Counted from the stretch's first letter, positions 26,725-36,230 are shown. The stretch is 64,000 bases of DNA from Flavimarina sp. Hel_I_48 (GCF_000733945.1 NZ_JPOL01000002.1:1427001-1491000); one strand, 5' to 3'. The notes: generated from the letters alone by a model not told the origin. Translations and numbers: made by a program.

Positions 26725-29700
26725 ATGAAAATAGTATTACTCGCCTGCTTGCAGTTATTTATTATAACTGCCATGGGTCAGGCCCAGACTTATACTACGC
26801 AAGTCGTTGACAATACTGGTTTACCGGTACCCTTTGCAACTGTAAACGAGGTAGGAACCCAAAACTTTACAACCACCGGTGAAAATGGGAACTTTACTTT
26901 GGAAACCGCGGCGAGCTCGTTTAAAATAAGGATTTCTTCCGTAGGTTTTGAAACGCTTACCCTAGCGGTAATCAATGAGAACCTACCGCAACAAATAAAA
27001 ATGAATATCTCTTCGGAAGAGCTGGATGCCGTAGTGGTAACCGCTTTGGGAATAGAACGTGAACGCCTGGCACTTGCTTCTTCGGTATCTATTGTGGGCG
27101 AAGAAGAACTTACTGAAGTTCCCATGACCAACCTGGTGAACAGCCTGGCCGGGCAAGTGGCGGGAGTTCAGATCACTAATGGATCTTCTGGTGTGGGTTC
27201 TTCGTCCCGCATTATTATTCGAGGTGAAAATTCGCTCAGCGGAACGAATCAACCGCTTTTTGTGGTGGATGGTGTGCCCATTAGCAATGATCAAATAACC
27301 AGTGACCTGGTAAACGATGGCGCCCTGCAGGAAGTGGATTACGGTAATGGCGGCGCAGATTTTAGTCCAGATGATATCGCTTCCATTTCTATTTTAAAAG
27401 GAGCAGGTTCTGCTGCGCTCTACGGTTCGCGTGCCGCAAATGGCGTCGTTTTGATCACGACCAAAAGAGGCCGGCGCCAGCCCGGTTTTGGCGTAAGTAC
27501 GAGCAGTACATTGACCATTGAAACGCTGCTTACCTTGCCTGATTATCAAAATAAATACGGTGGCGGCTCTAATGGTGAATATACTTTTCAAAATGGTATT
27601 GGTGCCGGGGTTAATGATGGCGGCATAAGCAGTTATGGCCCACGATTGGATCAGGGACAGCTGATCGCCCAGTTTGATAGTCCGTCAACAGATATCAATG
27701 GCAATCCGGTGCGGGGCGGTGATGTTATTGCGAGGACATTCCCTGATGGTTCTTTTACTGAAATTACCGCAACACCCTGGGTTTCCCGTCCTGATAATGT
27801 GCGTGATTTCTTTGATACCGGAGTTACCTATCAAAACAATGTGGCGATTTCTTCCGCAGGGGAAAATGGCAGCAGCCGACTATCATACACCAGCCTGCGC
27901 AATGAAGGTATTGTCCCCAATACTGATTTTGATCGTGACGGACTGGCTTTGAGCCTGGATCAGGACCTCAGCGACAACTTACGCGTTTCCACCTTTGTGA
28001 ACTATATCAATACGCGCAGCGGTAACCGCCCCAATCTGGGCTACGGCTATGAAAATGTTTTATACGGTTTTAACTGGACCGGGCGCCAGACCAATATCGC
28101 CTCTATGCGCGATTATTGGCAGGCAGGCCAGGAAGGAAGGCAGCATTTTGATGTTAATTACCTGTGGTTGACAAATCCCTACCTAACTTTATATGAAAAT
28201 ACGAATAGTTTTAATAAAAACAGGGTGCTGGGCAATGTTTCCGCTACTTATGATTTTTCTGAAAAGCTGAAATTAACCGTGCGCGGCGGACTCGATTTTT
28301 ACCAGGACAACCGCGCTTTTAAAAGGGCAAAGAGTACCAATAAAAATCCAGAGGGAAGTTATAGGGAGGATTACGTGAAATACCGCGAACTCAATAATGA
28401 CGTGCTGCTTACCTATAAAGATAAATTTAATGAGGATTTTGAGTATTCGGTTTCTGCCGGTGCAAACCGCTTTGATCAGGATATCAGTTATTCTTATGCG
28501 GAAGCAAGTCAGCTCGCACTGCCGGACATCTACACTTTAGCCAATTCTAGAACGCCGCTAAAGGGCAACAGTCAGATTTTTGACAAACGTATTAATAGCG
28601 TATACACGTTTGGGACTATCGCCTATAAAAATCAGGTGTACCTGGATGCGACTTTTCGCAACGATTGGAGCAGCACGCTTCCCGATGGCAGCAATTCCTT
28701 CGGATATTATTCGGCAGGATTGAGTTATGTGGCTTCTAATATGTTTGAGATGCCAGAAGCGATTTCGTTTTTAAAACTTCGACTGAGCGCGGCCAGCGTG
28801 GGCAATGATACAGATCCGTATCAAAATACTCAGAACTTTCAGTTCAATCAAAACTACGGTTCCAGCTTTCGGGTAACCAATGAAACGGTGCTTAAAAATG
28901 CCGATTTAAAACCAGAACGACTGGATGCTTACGAATTGGGTCTGGAAGCCTGGTTTCTCAAAGGAAGGATACAGCTGGATGCTTCCGCATATCAAAATAT
29001 AAGCAAGGATCAGATTATTTCCCGACCCATTTCTTCCAGCAGCGGATTTCAAAATTATAACGTAAATGGCGGCAAGGTGCGCACACGTGGACTGGAACTT
29101 ATGCTGAGTGGTGATATTTTAAAAGGAGGGGATTTTGGCTGGCAATCTTCCGTGAATTTCTCCACCTTCCGTAGTGTCGTGATCGAACTTCCAGAAGGTG
29201 TGGACCAGTTTGTAACCGGTTCAGCAAATATATTCAATGGCGGTTCCAATGCGGTTTTTTACATCGCCAGGGAAAATGGCCGCGTGGGCGATATGTACGG
29301 TACCGGGTTTGTAAAGATTGACGGGGAAACGCTTTATGCAAATGGTTTCCCGGTACAGGACAATACCTTGCGGAAACTGGGCAATTACAACCCTGATTTT
29401 AGTTTGGGATTCAACAATAACTTTAGCTATAAAAATATTGGATTGACGATTTTGTGGGACTGGCGCCAGGGCGGCACCATCGTTTCCAGGATCAAAGCGC
29501 TGGGAAGCACTTCCGGAGTGTTGAAAGAAACATTGGTAGGTCGTGAAAACCGTATTGTGGGCGACGGGGTCATGAATGCCGGTACAGCTGAAAATCCTAT
29601 GTATATCCCCAATGATCTTTCGGTAAGCGCGAGTTCTTATTATAATAATTTTTACGACCGTGGCAACGAGGAAAGTGCGGTGTATGATGCCTCGTACCTC

Positions 29701-29934
29701 AAATTGCGCCAGGTAAGCATTTATTACAATTTCCCTTCAGAATTGACCAATTCCATTGGTTTTTCGACCATAAAAGTGGGTATTGTAGGTAGTAATCTGC
29801 TGCTGTTTACTGAAAATCCGCATTTTGATCCGGAACTGAATGCTTTACAGGAACGCAATATCGTATATGGCGTAGAGGATTTCTCGTACCCATCCACACG
29901 CAATTTTGGCTTTAGCCTGAAAACCCAATTTTAA
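26725..29934 (+). CDS. SusC/RagA-family TonB-linked outer-membrane transporter (pair 2)
   Basis: A 1069-residue protein with signal peptide (MKIVLLACLQLFIITAMGQA), a carboxypeptidase-like domain (about 22-95), a TonB-box segment (ELDAVVVTALGIERER), plug domain (about 110-250, with PLFVVDGVPIS and AALYGSRAANGVVLITT) and a beta-barrel ending NFGFSLKTQF. It should import a ligand together with the SusD lipoprotein 10 bp downstream. The next genes on the same strand are a full ABC importer and salvage-type enzymes, so the ligand is probably a small molecule carried on into the cytoplasm rather than a polymer that is degraded outside. Confidence 0.95.
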   Translation: MKIVLLACLQLFIITAMGQAQTYTTQVVDNTGLPVPFATVNEVGTQNFTTTGENGNFTLETAASSFKIRISSVGFETLTLAVINENLPQQIKMNISSEELDAVVVTALGIERERLALASSVSIVGEEELTEVPMTNLVNSLAGQVAGVQITNGSSGVGSSSRIIIRGENSLSGTNQPLFVVDGVPISNDQITSDLVNDGALQEVDYGNGGADFSPDDIASISILKGAGSAALYGSRAANGVVLITTKRGRRQPGFGVSTSSTLTIETLLTLPDYQNKYGGGSNGEYTFQNGIGAGVNDGGISSYGPRLDQGQLIAQFDSPSTDINGNPVRGGDVIARTFPDGSFTEITATPWVSRPDNVRDFFDTGVTYQNNVAISSAGENGSSRLSYTSLRNEGIVPNTDFDRDGLALSLDQDLSDNLRVSTFVNYINTRSGNRPNLGYGYENVLYGFNWTGRQTNIASMRDYWQAGQEGRQHFDVNYLWLTNPYLTLYENTNSFNKNRVLGNVSATYDFSEKLKLTVRGGLDFYQDNRAFKRAKSTNKNPEGSYREDYVKYRELNNDVLLTYKDKFNEDFEYSVSAGANRFDQDISYSYAEASQLALPDIYTLANSRTPLKGNSQIFDKRINSVYTFGTIAYKNQVYLDATFRNDWSSTLPDGSNSFGYYSAGLSYVASNMFEMPEAISFLKLRLSAASVGNDTDPYQNTQNFQFNQNYGSSFRVTNETVLKNADLKPERLDAYELGLEAWFLKGRIQLDASAYQNISKDQIISRPISSSSGFQNYNVNGGKVRTRGLELMLSGDILKGGDFGWQSSVNFSTFRSVVIELPEGVDQFVTGSANIFNGGSNAVFYIARENGRVGDMYGTGFVKIDGETLYANGFPVQDNTLRKLGNYNPDFSLGFNNNFSYKNIGLTILWDWRQGGTIVSRIKALGSTSGVLKETLVGRENRIVGDGVMNAGTAENPMYIPNDLSVSASSYYNNFYDRGNEESAVYDASYLKLRQVSIYYNFPSELTNSIGFSTIKVGIVGSNLLLFTENPHFDPELNALQERNIVYGVEDFSYPSTRNFGFSLKTQF

Positions 29935-29944
29935 GAGCAAGAAA

Positions 29945-31396
29945 ATGAAAACTATATATCTATTTTTATTCGGTCTTTTGTGCCTTATGGGCGTGAGTTG
30001 TACGACTAATTTTGATGAACTCAATGAAAATCCCAATTCGCCACCCGAAGTAGACCCACAATATTTATTGACCAATGTGATCACTGTTGAGGCCAATGCA
30101 AATACTTATGATCAGGGTTTTTTACTGGCTGATTATCTTGCCCAGTTTTCGGCAAGTGTGGAGTTTGAACGTATTGATCGCTACGAGATGGGATCGAACA
30201 GCGCATATTGGGATCAGATTTTCCTATTGTTGACTGATCTCAAATCCATGGAAAACCTCGCAGGATACAACGAAGCTTATGGCGCGGTAGGCGATATATT
30301 AAAAAGTTTCCTGTTTTCCCAACTTACTGATATGTGGGGCGACGTTCCCTATACCGAAGCGCTGGAAGCAAAAGATGGAAAATTTACCCCTAAATATGAT
30401 AACCAGGAAAGTATTTATACCGCTCCCGAAACCGGGATACTTGCTGTTTTGCAACGCTCTGCAGTAACATTGCAAAACACAAATACCAGCATCGCCGGAG
30501 ATGTAATGTTCAATAACGATCTGGGAAAATGGACACGTTTCGCCAATTCCTTGCGCCTGCGCTATTTGCTGCGTATTTCCAACCGACTTACGGATTTTTC
30601 TGAAATGCAGGCGCTGGCAGATTCTGGCATGTTGATCGAATCTAACGAGCAAAATGCAGTTGTTCCCTACTTAAGCGCGGCGCCCAACCAGTTTCCATTT
30701 TTCACCGCAGCGCTGGGTGCGTATGGTGAACACAGAATGACAAAAACGGTAGATTCTGTTCTGAAATTATGGAACGATCCCCGCATCAGTATCCTTTACA
30801 AACCCACCCAATTGAGCGTCACCAATGGAAATCCACAATTTAAAGGCCTTTTGAACGGTCAGAACCGGGAAACTATCAGTGAAAAAGACGTCAATTTGAA
30901 CGATATTTCGCTGTTTGGGTCGATTTATCGTGATGTGCCAGATGGTGTAAATGGCCAATATATGCAATACGCCGAAGTGCAGTTTATCCTTGCGGAAGCC
31001 GCTGCCCGCGGGTATATTGCCGGAAACGCACAAACCTATTATCAAAATGCGATCGCGGGCAATTTCAATTATTATGGCACCAAAGTTCCTGACGGTTATT
31101 TTGAACAGGAAGCTGTAGCGCTTACCGGTAATCGGGATAATGATCTCGTTAAAATATTGACCCAAAAATGGCTCAGCCTCATCACCAATGGGCATGAAGC
31201 CTGGTTCAATATTCGCCGTACCGGGATTCCAGCTTTAAAACCGGGCCCAGACAATTTAAACGACGGCCGTTATCCCGCACGCTATTTATATCCTGAATCT
31301 GAACAAGCGACAAACAGCGCCAATTATCAGGAAGCGGTAAAGCGTATGGGCGGCGATGATATCAATAGTAAAGTATGGTGGGAAATCCTCCCCTAA
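29945..31396 (+). CDS. SusD/RagB-family lipoprotein (SusD_2 type, pair 2)
   Basis: A 483-residue lipoprotein (signal MKTIYLFLFGLLCLMG, lipobox GVSC) starting its mature part with TTNFDELNENPNSP, a hallmark of the SusD_2 subgroup. The middle part has the SusD TPR-like helices (WTRFANSLRLRYLLRI), and the C-terminal block is KWLSLITNGHEAWFNIRRTG. It is the surface binding protein for the SusC transporter 10 bp upstream. SusD_2 proteins are often linked to non-carbohydrate ligands, which fits the context, but the ligand is not known. Confidence 0.93.
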   Translation: MKTIYLFLFGLLCLMGVSCTTNFDELNENPNSPPEVDPQYLLTNVITVEANANTYDQGFLLADYLAQFSASVEFERIDRYEMGSNSAYWDQIFLLLTDLKSMENLAGYNEAYGAVGDILKSFLFSQLTDMWGDVPYTEALEAKDGKFTPKYDNQESIYTAPETGILAVLQRSAVTLQNTNTSIAGDVMFNNDLGKWTRFANSLRLRYLLRISNRLTDFSEMQALADSGMLIESNEQNAVVPYLSAAPNQFPFFTAALGAYGEHRMTKTVDSVLKLWNDPRISILYKPTQLSVTNGNPQFKGLLNGQNRETISEKDVNLNDISLFGSIYRDVPDGVNGQYMQYAEVQFILAEAAARGYIAGNAQTYYQNAIAGNFNYYGTKVPDGYFEQEAVALTGNRDNDLVKILTQKWLSLITNGHEAWFNIRRTGIPALKPGPDNLNDGRYPARYLYPESEQATNSANYQEAVKRMGGDDINSKVWWEILP

Positions 31397-31487
31397 CCCC
31401 TCCCAAGGAGGGGAAAATGTTGCTGGTTAATTATTAATAGAGTTCCTCCCCTTTTTTTCAAGGGGAGGTGCCGAAGGCGGAGGGGTT
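31395..31487. repeat. Palindromic intergenic repeat (composite of three stems)
   Basis: The ends AACCCCTCC (31395-31403) and GGAGGGGTT (31479-31487) are reverse complements; inside are the hairpins CCCCTCC-CAA-GGAGGGG (31397-31413) and CCTCCCCTT...AAGGGGAGG (31445-31468). It separates the SusD gene from the ABC transporter genes and could attenuate or protect the transcript. A related C-rich/G-rich element begins at 63975. Confidence 0.8.
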
Positions 31488-31522
31488 TTTACCTGAATAA
31501 CAAAAAGAATACAATAAATTAC

Positions 31523-32746
31523 ATGAAAAAATCAATTGAAATTTTCAGCATAATTGGAATACTGATGCTTCTTATAAGTTGTAATTCCGAGCCGAAAACT
31601 GACGATTCTGGCCTAAAAACGGCTTCCTGGGAGGATATTTCGGCGAAAGCGGAAGGAACTACCGTAAATATGATGATGTGGCAGGGCAGCCCGGTGATCA
31701 ATAATTATATGAACAATTATGTGGTGCCCCAAGTAAAAGAAAAATTTAATATTGACCTCCAAATAAGCGGTGGGCAGGGACCTGAAATCGTACAACTGGT
31801 CATGGGCGAGACAGAAGCAGGTATTGAAAACGGCCAAGTAGATATTGTGTGGATCAATGGGGAAACTTCTTTCCAACTGCGCAAAATAGACGGACTCTGG
31901 GGTCCTTTCATTGAGCAATTGCCGAATATTAAATTCATAAATCTGGAAGACCGCTACATCAACACAGATTTTCAGCAACCTATTGAAGGTATGGAAGCGC
32001 CGTGGAGCATTGGCCAGGCGGCAATGGTGTACGATTCGGCAAAAGTGGCAAGTCCGCCGCGCAATCTTGACCAGCTCGAAAGTTATGTGAAGCAATATCC
32101 CGGCACGTTTACGATAAGTAACGATTTTTCGGGCATGACCCAACTCAAAAGCTTCCTGGCAGAACTTGGCGGAAGTCCGAACAGCCTCAACGGCGCATTT
32201 TCCGAAGAAAAATACAAACGGCTTTCCACAAAATTGTGGGCGTATATCAACCGGAACAAAAAATATTTCTGGAAAGAAGGCGAAACGTTCCCAAAAGAAC
32301 AAACGAAAATGAGTCAATTGCTTGCCAACGGCGAACTGTATCTGGGTTTTGGCTTTAGCGAGGGCGGTATTGAAGAAAAAGTAGTCAGTGGTTTGTATCC
32401 CAAAACCGTACGTTCCTACGCCTGGGAAAACGGTACGATAAAAAACGCCAATTATATGGGTATTTTGAACAATGCGCCTAACAAAGCTGGTGCGATGGCG
32501 GTGATCAATTTCCTGATCTCGCCAGCAGCGCAGTTTGAAAAATCGCATGCCAATGGTATGGACTCCAATACCGTCCTTGACTTGGAGCGCCTGCCACAAG
32601 AATGGGCAACAAAATTCAAAAACGCACCGCAACGGCAGTATGGTCTGGAAATGGATGATTTAAAAGACTACGCGATTGAAGAACCCGCCCCGGAATATAT
32701 GATACGGCTGTATGAAGATTTTAGAACCCAGGTGATTGAAAAATAA
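31523..32746 (+). CDS. ABC transporter substrate-binding lipoprotein, YnjB-like
   Basis: A 407-residue lipoprotein (hydrophobic run ending LLISC, then NSEPKTDDSG). Motifs WQGSPVINNYMNNYV and DIVWINGE are those of the YnjB branch of ABC binding proteins (family near PotD/ThiB). The fold is a type II periplasmic binding protein. It is expected to be anchored in the outer leaflet of the inner membrane and to hand a small molecule to the permeases of the next two genes. Its stop codon overlaps the start of the first permease gene. E. coli YnjBCD has been proposed to carry thiamine, but this is not established, and nothing in the window (no TPP riboswitch or thi genes) supports thiamine here. Confidence 0.88.
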   Translation: MKKSIEIFSIIGILMLLISCNSEPKTDDSGLKTASWEDISAKAEGTTVNMMMWQGSPVINNYMNNYVVPQVKEKFNIDLQISGGQGPEIVQLVMGETEAGIENGQVDIVWINGETSFQLRKIDGLWGPFIEQLPNIKFINLEDRYINTDFQQPIEGMEAPWSIGQAAMVYDSAKVASPPRNLDQLESYVKQYPGTFTISNDFSGMTQLKSFLAELGGSPNSLNGAFSEEKYKRLSTKLWAYINRNKKYFWKEGETFPKEQTKMSQLLANGELYLGFGFSEGGIEEKVVSGLYPKTVRSYAWENGTIKNANYMGILNNAPNKAGAMAVINFLISPAAQFEKSHANGMDSNTVLDLERLPQEWATKFKNAPQRQYGLEMDDLKDYAIEEPAPEYMIRLYEDFRTQVIEK

Positions 32747-33590
32747 AGGCTCCATACTCGGCATTGTTTTTTTTGTGATCATTGGCGTGGTGCCTTTTTT
32801 TGCAGCGTTTCTGTACGCGCTGGGTTACAGTTTTGGCATACTGGGTATTCTGAATGATGGTTTTACCACCCGCTTTTGGGAACAGGTTTTTATATCTGGG
32901 GAATTCCTTAAATCCTTTGGTTATAGCGTGGCAATTGCATTGGTTTCGCTTGTGCTTTCCATAGGTGGCGCACTTTGGGTGACGCTGAAGTTCCGCAGGG
33001 AGCTGGACAGGAAATTCCTTTCTTTTATGCTGTATTTGCCACTCGCCATTCCTGGGGTCGTGGCTGGTTTTTTCATGATACAATTATTTTCAAAAGGCGG
33101 CTTTTTTGCACGGATCGCATTTCAGTTGGGCTGGATTGAAAAAACATCGCAGTTCCCTGATTTAGTGAACGATTCGCTTGCTTTTGGCATTATAATCACG
33201 TTTATCACCATGCTCGTCCCGTTTTTCACTTTGCTTTTTCTGAATGCGTATAAAAATGAACGCATTGAAGAACTTTCCATTCTTGCGCATGCGCTGGGCG
33301 CCAATGTCAATCAAGTAACACGGCGCGTGGTTTTGCCCATTATTTTGAAGAAAACGGGGGTGCTCATCGCACTCTATTTTATCTTTTTGCTCGGTGCTTA
33401 CGAGGTGCCGCTCATTTTGGGTCAGGAATCGCCGCAGATGCTTTCCGTTTTGATCATTAGGGAAACGCGCCAGTTTGACCTTAGCAAAATTTCAGAAGGT
33501 TACGTGGTCGCTGTAATTTACACGATCGTCGTCTCAATAACCGCCATTTTGTTGTTTTTACCAAAACGAAAAACAGTGTATGAAATCTAG
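32736..33590 (+). CDS. ABC transporter permease 1 (YnjC N-half-like)
   Basis: A 284-residue protein with six or so membrane helices and the ABC permease coupling helix ILAHALGANVNQVTRRVVLP (EAA-like loop, about residues 183-202). The frame begins with TTG at 32736, 11 bp inside the upstream gene; no ATG is available before the first helix (SILGIVFFVIIGVVPFF), so this start is likely. It overlaps the next permease gene by 11 bp. In E. coli YnjC the two halves are fused; here they are separate genes. Confidence 0.9.
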   Translation: MKNKGSILGIVFFVIIGVVPFFAAFLYALGYSFGILGILNDGFTTRFWEQVFISGEFLKSFGYSVAIALVSLVLSIGGALWVTLKFRRELDRKFLSFMLYLPLAIPGVVAGFFMIQLFSKGGFFARIAFQLGWIEKTSQFPDLVNDSLAFGIIITFITMLVPFFTLLFLNAYKNERIEELSILAHALGANVNQVTRRVVLPIILKKTGVLIALYFIFLLGAYEVPLILGQESPQMLSVLIIRETRQFDLSKISEGYVVAVIYTIVVSITAILLFLPKRKTVYEI

Positions 33591-34353
33591 CTGGAAACCT
33601 TATATATTAACGCTGATCGTACTGCTGATAACCTTCCCGTTCATCTTTATGGTGTTGCTGTCGCTTTCTTCAAGTTGGCGGTTTCCAGATGTGCTGCCCG
33701 GTTATTTTGGTTTTAAAAATTGGGTTACGGTCTTGAATTCTGAAGCGGGATTATTGCAGAGTTTTATCATTTCCGTAGTTATTTCGCTTGCCGTGGGAAT
33801 GGTTTCCACGATCAGTGGATTTCTGATCAGTAGAGCGGTATTTTACCATAAAAACAAGCGGATTTTGACCCTTTTTGCCTATTTTCCATATGTTTTGGCT
33901 CCGGTGGTTTTCGGCGCATGCCTTAGTTTTTTCTTTCTGAAAATTGGTTTGTTTGGGAATGTGACCGGTGTGATCGTGGCGCAGTTTCTGGTCGCTTTTC
34001 CGTACGCGCTGATCTTTTTTGGCAGCTTCTGGAACAAAAAAATAAAAAGCTATGAAGATCTGGTCGCCACTTTGGGAGGTACTTCACGGCAAACCTTTTT
34101 TAAGGTCTTGCTTCCACTCGCTAAAAGCATGCTCCTCATCTGTTTTTTTCAGACCTTTTTGATCTCCTGGTTCGAGTACGGCCTTACCTCAATTATTGGC
34201 GTGGGCAAAGTGCAGACGCTCACCATAAAAGTATTTCTATTTATTAAAGAAGCCAATTATTATTACGGCGCGCTGAGTTGCTGCCTGCTTATTTTTCCAC
34301 CCGTGGTGCTGTTGTATTTCAACAAGCGCTACGTATTTAAAAATCTTGTTTGA
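33580..34353 (+). CDS. ABC transporter permease 2 (YnjC C-half-like)
   Basis: A 257-residue protein with six predicted membrane helices and the coupling loop DLVATLGGTSRQTFFKVLLP (about residues 167-186). It pairs with permease 1 to form the membrane channel. The gene overlaps its neighbours on both sides (11 bp and 4 bp), which shows tight translational coupling of the whole importer. Confidence 0.9.
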   Translation: MKSSWKPYILTLIVLLITFPFIFMVLLSLSSSWRFPDVLPGYFGFKNWVTVLNSEAGLLQSFIISVVISLAVGMVSTISGFLISRAVFYHKNKRILTLFAYFPYVLAPVVFGACLSFFFLKIGLFGNVTGVIVAQFLVAFPYALIFFGSFWNKKIKSYEDLVATLGGTSRQTFFKVLLPLAKSMLLICFFQTFLISWFEYGLTSIIGVGKVQTLTIKVFLFIKEANYYYGALSCCLLIFPPVVLLYFNKRYVFKNLV

Positions 34354-35075
34354 TGTTTCTTGAAGTCCAGCATATCACAAAAAGTTTTAATTACGAGCAT
34401 GTAGTCAAGGATCTCAATTTTACCCTTGATGCGCATAAAACGCTGAGTATTCTAGGCAAATCTGGGTGTGGAAAAACCACGATGCTAAAAATAATCGCCG
34501 GACTCATAAAACCTGATTCTGGCACACTTTTGCTTAAAGGGGAAGACGTTACAAACGCGCGTCCAGAAAAAAGAAATATCGTGTATTTATATCAGGAAGA
34601 TTTACTGTTTCCGCATTTAAATGCCTTTGAAAATATTGCCTTTGGCCTTCGGCTGAAAAAAATTCCAGAACCCCAAATCAATGAAAAAGTTGATCATATG
34701 ATCGCGAGTCTAGAATTACATGGTCAGGCCAGTAAGATGCCCACGCAGCTTTCGGGGGGACAGCGGCAACGGGTGTCTTTTGGCAGGGCCATAATAACAA
34801 ATCCGTCGTTGCTTTTGCTCGACGAACCCTTTGGCAGCCTTGATGCCGGCACACGCCAGCGCATGCAGCAACTCTTTAAGAAATTGACCCAGGAGTTTAA
34901 AATCACTTCGCTTTTTGTGACCCACGATCTTAAGGAAGCGGTACTCATGGGAGATGAGATCGGTTTTATGCGCGCCGGAAATTTACAGGTCTATAAAGAC
35001 AAAAAGGATTTTATAAACGATCCCGAAACTGGCGTGCAGGAGGAAATGAAGTATTGGAAGAGTTTGGGAGGATAA
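34350..35075 (+). CDS. ABC transporter ATP-binding protein (YnjD-like)
   Basis: A 241-residue ATPase with Walker A GKSGCGKTT (about residues 36-44), Q-loop region, signature LSGGQRQR, Walker B LLLLDEPFGSLD and the switch histidine in VTHD. It overlaps permease 2 by 4 bp (ATGA). It energises import by the upstream permeases. It has no C-terminal TOBE-type regulatory domain. The stop codon is followed directly by the end of a MITE-like repeat (35077). Confidence 0.95.
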   Translation: MMFLEVQHITKSFNYEHVVKDLNFTLDAHKTLSILGKSGCGKTTMLKIIAGLIKPDSGTLLLKGEDVTNARPEKRNIVYLYQEDLLFPHLNAFENIAFGLRLKKIPEPQINEKVDHMIASLELHGQASKMPTQLSGGQRQRVSFGRAIITNPSLLLLDEPFGSLDAGTRQRMQQLFKKLTQEFKITSLFVTHDLKEAVLMGDEIGFMRAGNLQVYKDKKDFINDPETGVQEEMKYWKSLGG

Positions 35076-35076
35076 A

Positions 35077-35277
35077 TGACGTAGGACCTAAGACTTTTTG
35101 ACTCAAGACTAAAAATTAACCCTGGTACGTCATGCTAAATTTAATTCAGCATCACACTAGTTACGCTTAGGATGAGACCCTGAACCTAATTCAGGGTGAC
35201 GCGTCTGGGAATTGAAAAAAGCTGAGAGAATACGGTAATGTGGCATTAAAGATAAAATTGTCTTATGTCCTACGTCA
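35077..35277. repeat. MITE-like element with 18-bp terminal inverted repeats
   Basis: The 18-bp sequence TGACGTAGGACCTAAGAC (35077-35094) recurs inverted at 35260-35277 with one mismatch. The 201-bp element has no ORF of its own. It holds a second nested palindrome (35129-35201). It begins 2 bp after the ATPase stop codon and ends in front of the nucleoside hydrolase. This shape is that of a small non-autonomous mobile or REP-type element. Confidence 0.75.
35129..35201. repeat. Nested two-stem palindromic (REP-like) repeat, copy 1
   Basis: CGTCA (35129-35133) pairs with TGACG (35197-35201); in between are an ATGCT...AGCAT stem and a perfect CCCTGAA-CCTAA-TTCAGGG hairpin (35178-35196). A related element lies at 36921-36990. 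Confidence 0.7.
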
Positions 35278-35315
35278 AACTATCTTATATCTCTTTAATT
35301 ATAATTGAAATGATT

Positions 35316-36230
35316 ATGACAAAAAAACAAGTTTGGATAGATACTGACCTCGCTGCGGGGATGAAAAGAGTCAACGCCGAAGGCTTTAGCGATGTGGATG
35401 ACGCGTATGCGATCCTCCAATTAATGAAAGCTGAAAATGTTGAAATAGTGGGAATGAGCGCTGTTTTTGGCAATACGCCATTAGAAAACGCATTCCCCCT
35501 TTGCCAAAAAATGAACACGGAATTTGCCGGGGGAAAAATCCCCGTTCATAGTGGCGCAGCGGAAGCGCTCAACCTACACGAGATAAAAACCAATGACGCC
35601 GTGGAAGCGCTCGCGAGCGCCCTTAAAAAGCAAAAAATGATTGTTCTGGCCATTGGCCCGGCAACGAATATTGCACTTTTACTTTTACGTTATCCCGAGC
35701 TTAAAACCCAGATTGAAGAAGTTGTTCTGGTTGCCGGTCGTCGCAAGGAAACCGATCATTTCGCCATTGGTAACCAGGGCAGGCGTGCGCAGGACCTTAA
35801 TTTTGATCTGGATAACGATGCATTTCGGGTACTCTTTGAAAGCGGGGTTAAGGTAGTTCTTTGTCCGTTTGAGATCTCGAATAAAGTCTGGTTAAAAAAG
35901 GCAGATCTTGACCAACTCGCGCAAGGCGACGCAGGCAACAAATGGCTTGCCGAAGTATCGCAAAACTGGCTTGCGCAATGGATACATCTGGGCGCAGACG
36001 GTTTTAATCCTTTTGATGTGCTAGCCAGTCACTATATCAGCGCCCCAGAAGATTTGGTTATGGAAGAATTGAATGCCCATCTTGAAATTTATCCCGATGA
36101 CACCGTCCCGGAAAACGACCGAAAAGCATATAAAAACTACCTTTTATGTGATAAAAATGCCGGTTTTCCGGTGATGTATTGTTATGATGTGGTTGCGGAT
36201 TATCATGAAAGATTAATGGCGAGTTTTTGA
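35316..36230 (+). CDS. Divergent nucleoside hydrolase (IunH-like)
   Basis: About 304 residues from the ATG at 35316 (MTKKQVWIDTDLAAG). An ATG at 35265 lies inside the terminal repeat of the MITE-like element and is rejected. The family's metal site DxDxGxDD is split: D9-T-D11 is followed by about 14 residues before DVDDA (D26-D29). Also present are SAVFGNTPLENA and AIGPATNIALLL, the normal family motifs. The usual HDP motif near the C-terminus appears as FNPFD. Family enzymes cleave the N-glycosidic bond of nucleosides to base and ribose. The changes at the metal and catalytic positions suggest an unusual substrate or weak activity. It lies in the import/salvage locus. Confidence 0.85.
   Translation: MTKKQVWIDTDLAAGMKRVNAEGFSDVDDAYAILQLMKAENVEIVGMSAVFGNTPLENAFPLCQKMNTEFAGGKIPVHSGAAEALNLHEIKTNDAVEALASALKKQKMIVLAIGPATNIALLLLRYPELKTQIEEVVLVAGRRKETDHFAIGNQGRRAQDLNFDLDNDAFRVLFESGVKVVLCPFEISNKVWLKKADLDQLAQGDAGNKWLAEVSQNWLAQWIHLGADGFNPFDVLASHYISAPEDLVMEELNAHLEIYPDDTVPENDRKAYKNYLLCDKNAGFPVMYCYDVVADYHERLMASF

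Noticed and set aside
31613..32632. Long antisense ORF (339 residues) in the binding-protein gene
   Set aside because: It mirrors the YnjB-like gene; its translation has no recognisable motif and the sense frame has clear family motifs.
35265..35315. Upstream start of the nucleoside hydrolase
   Set aside because: The ATG at 35265 lies within the inverted end of the MITE-like repeat; the family begins just before the DTD motif.
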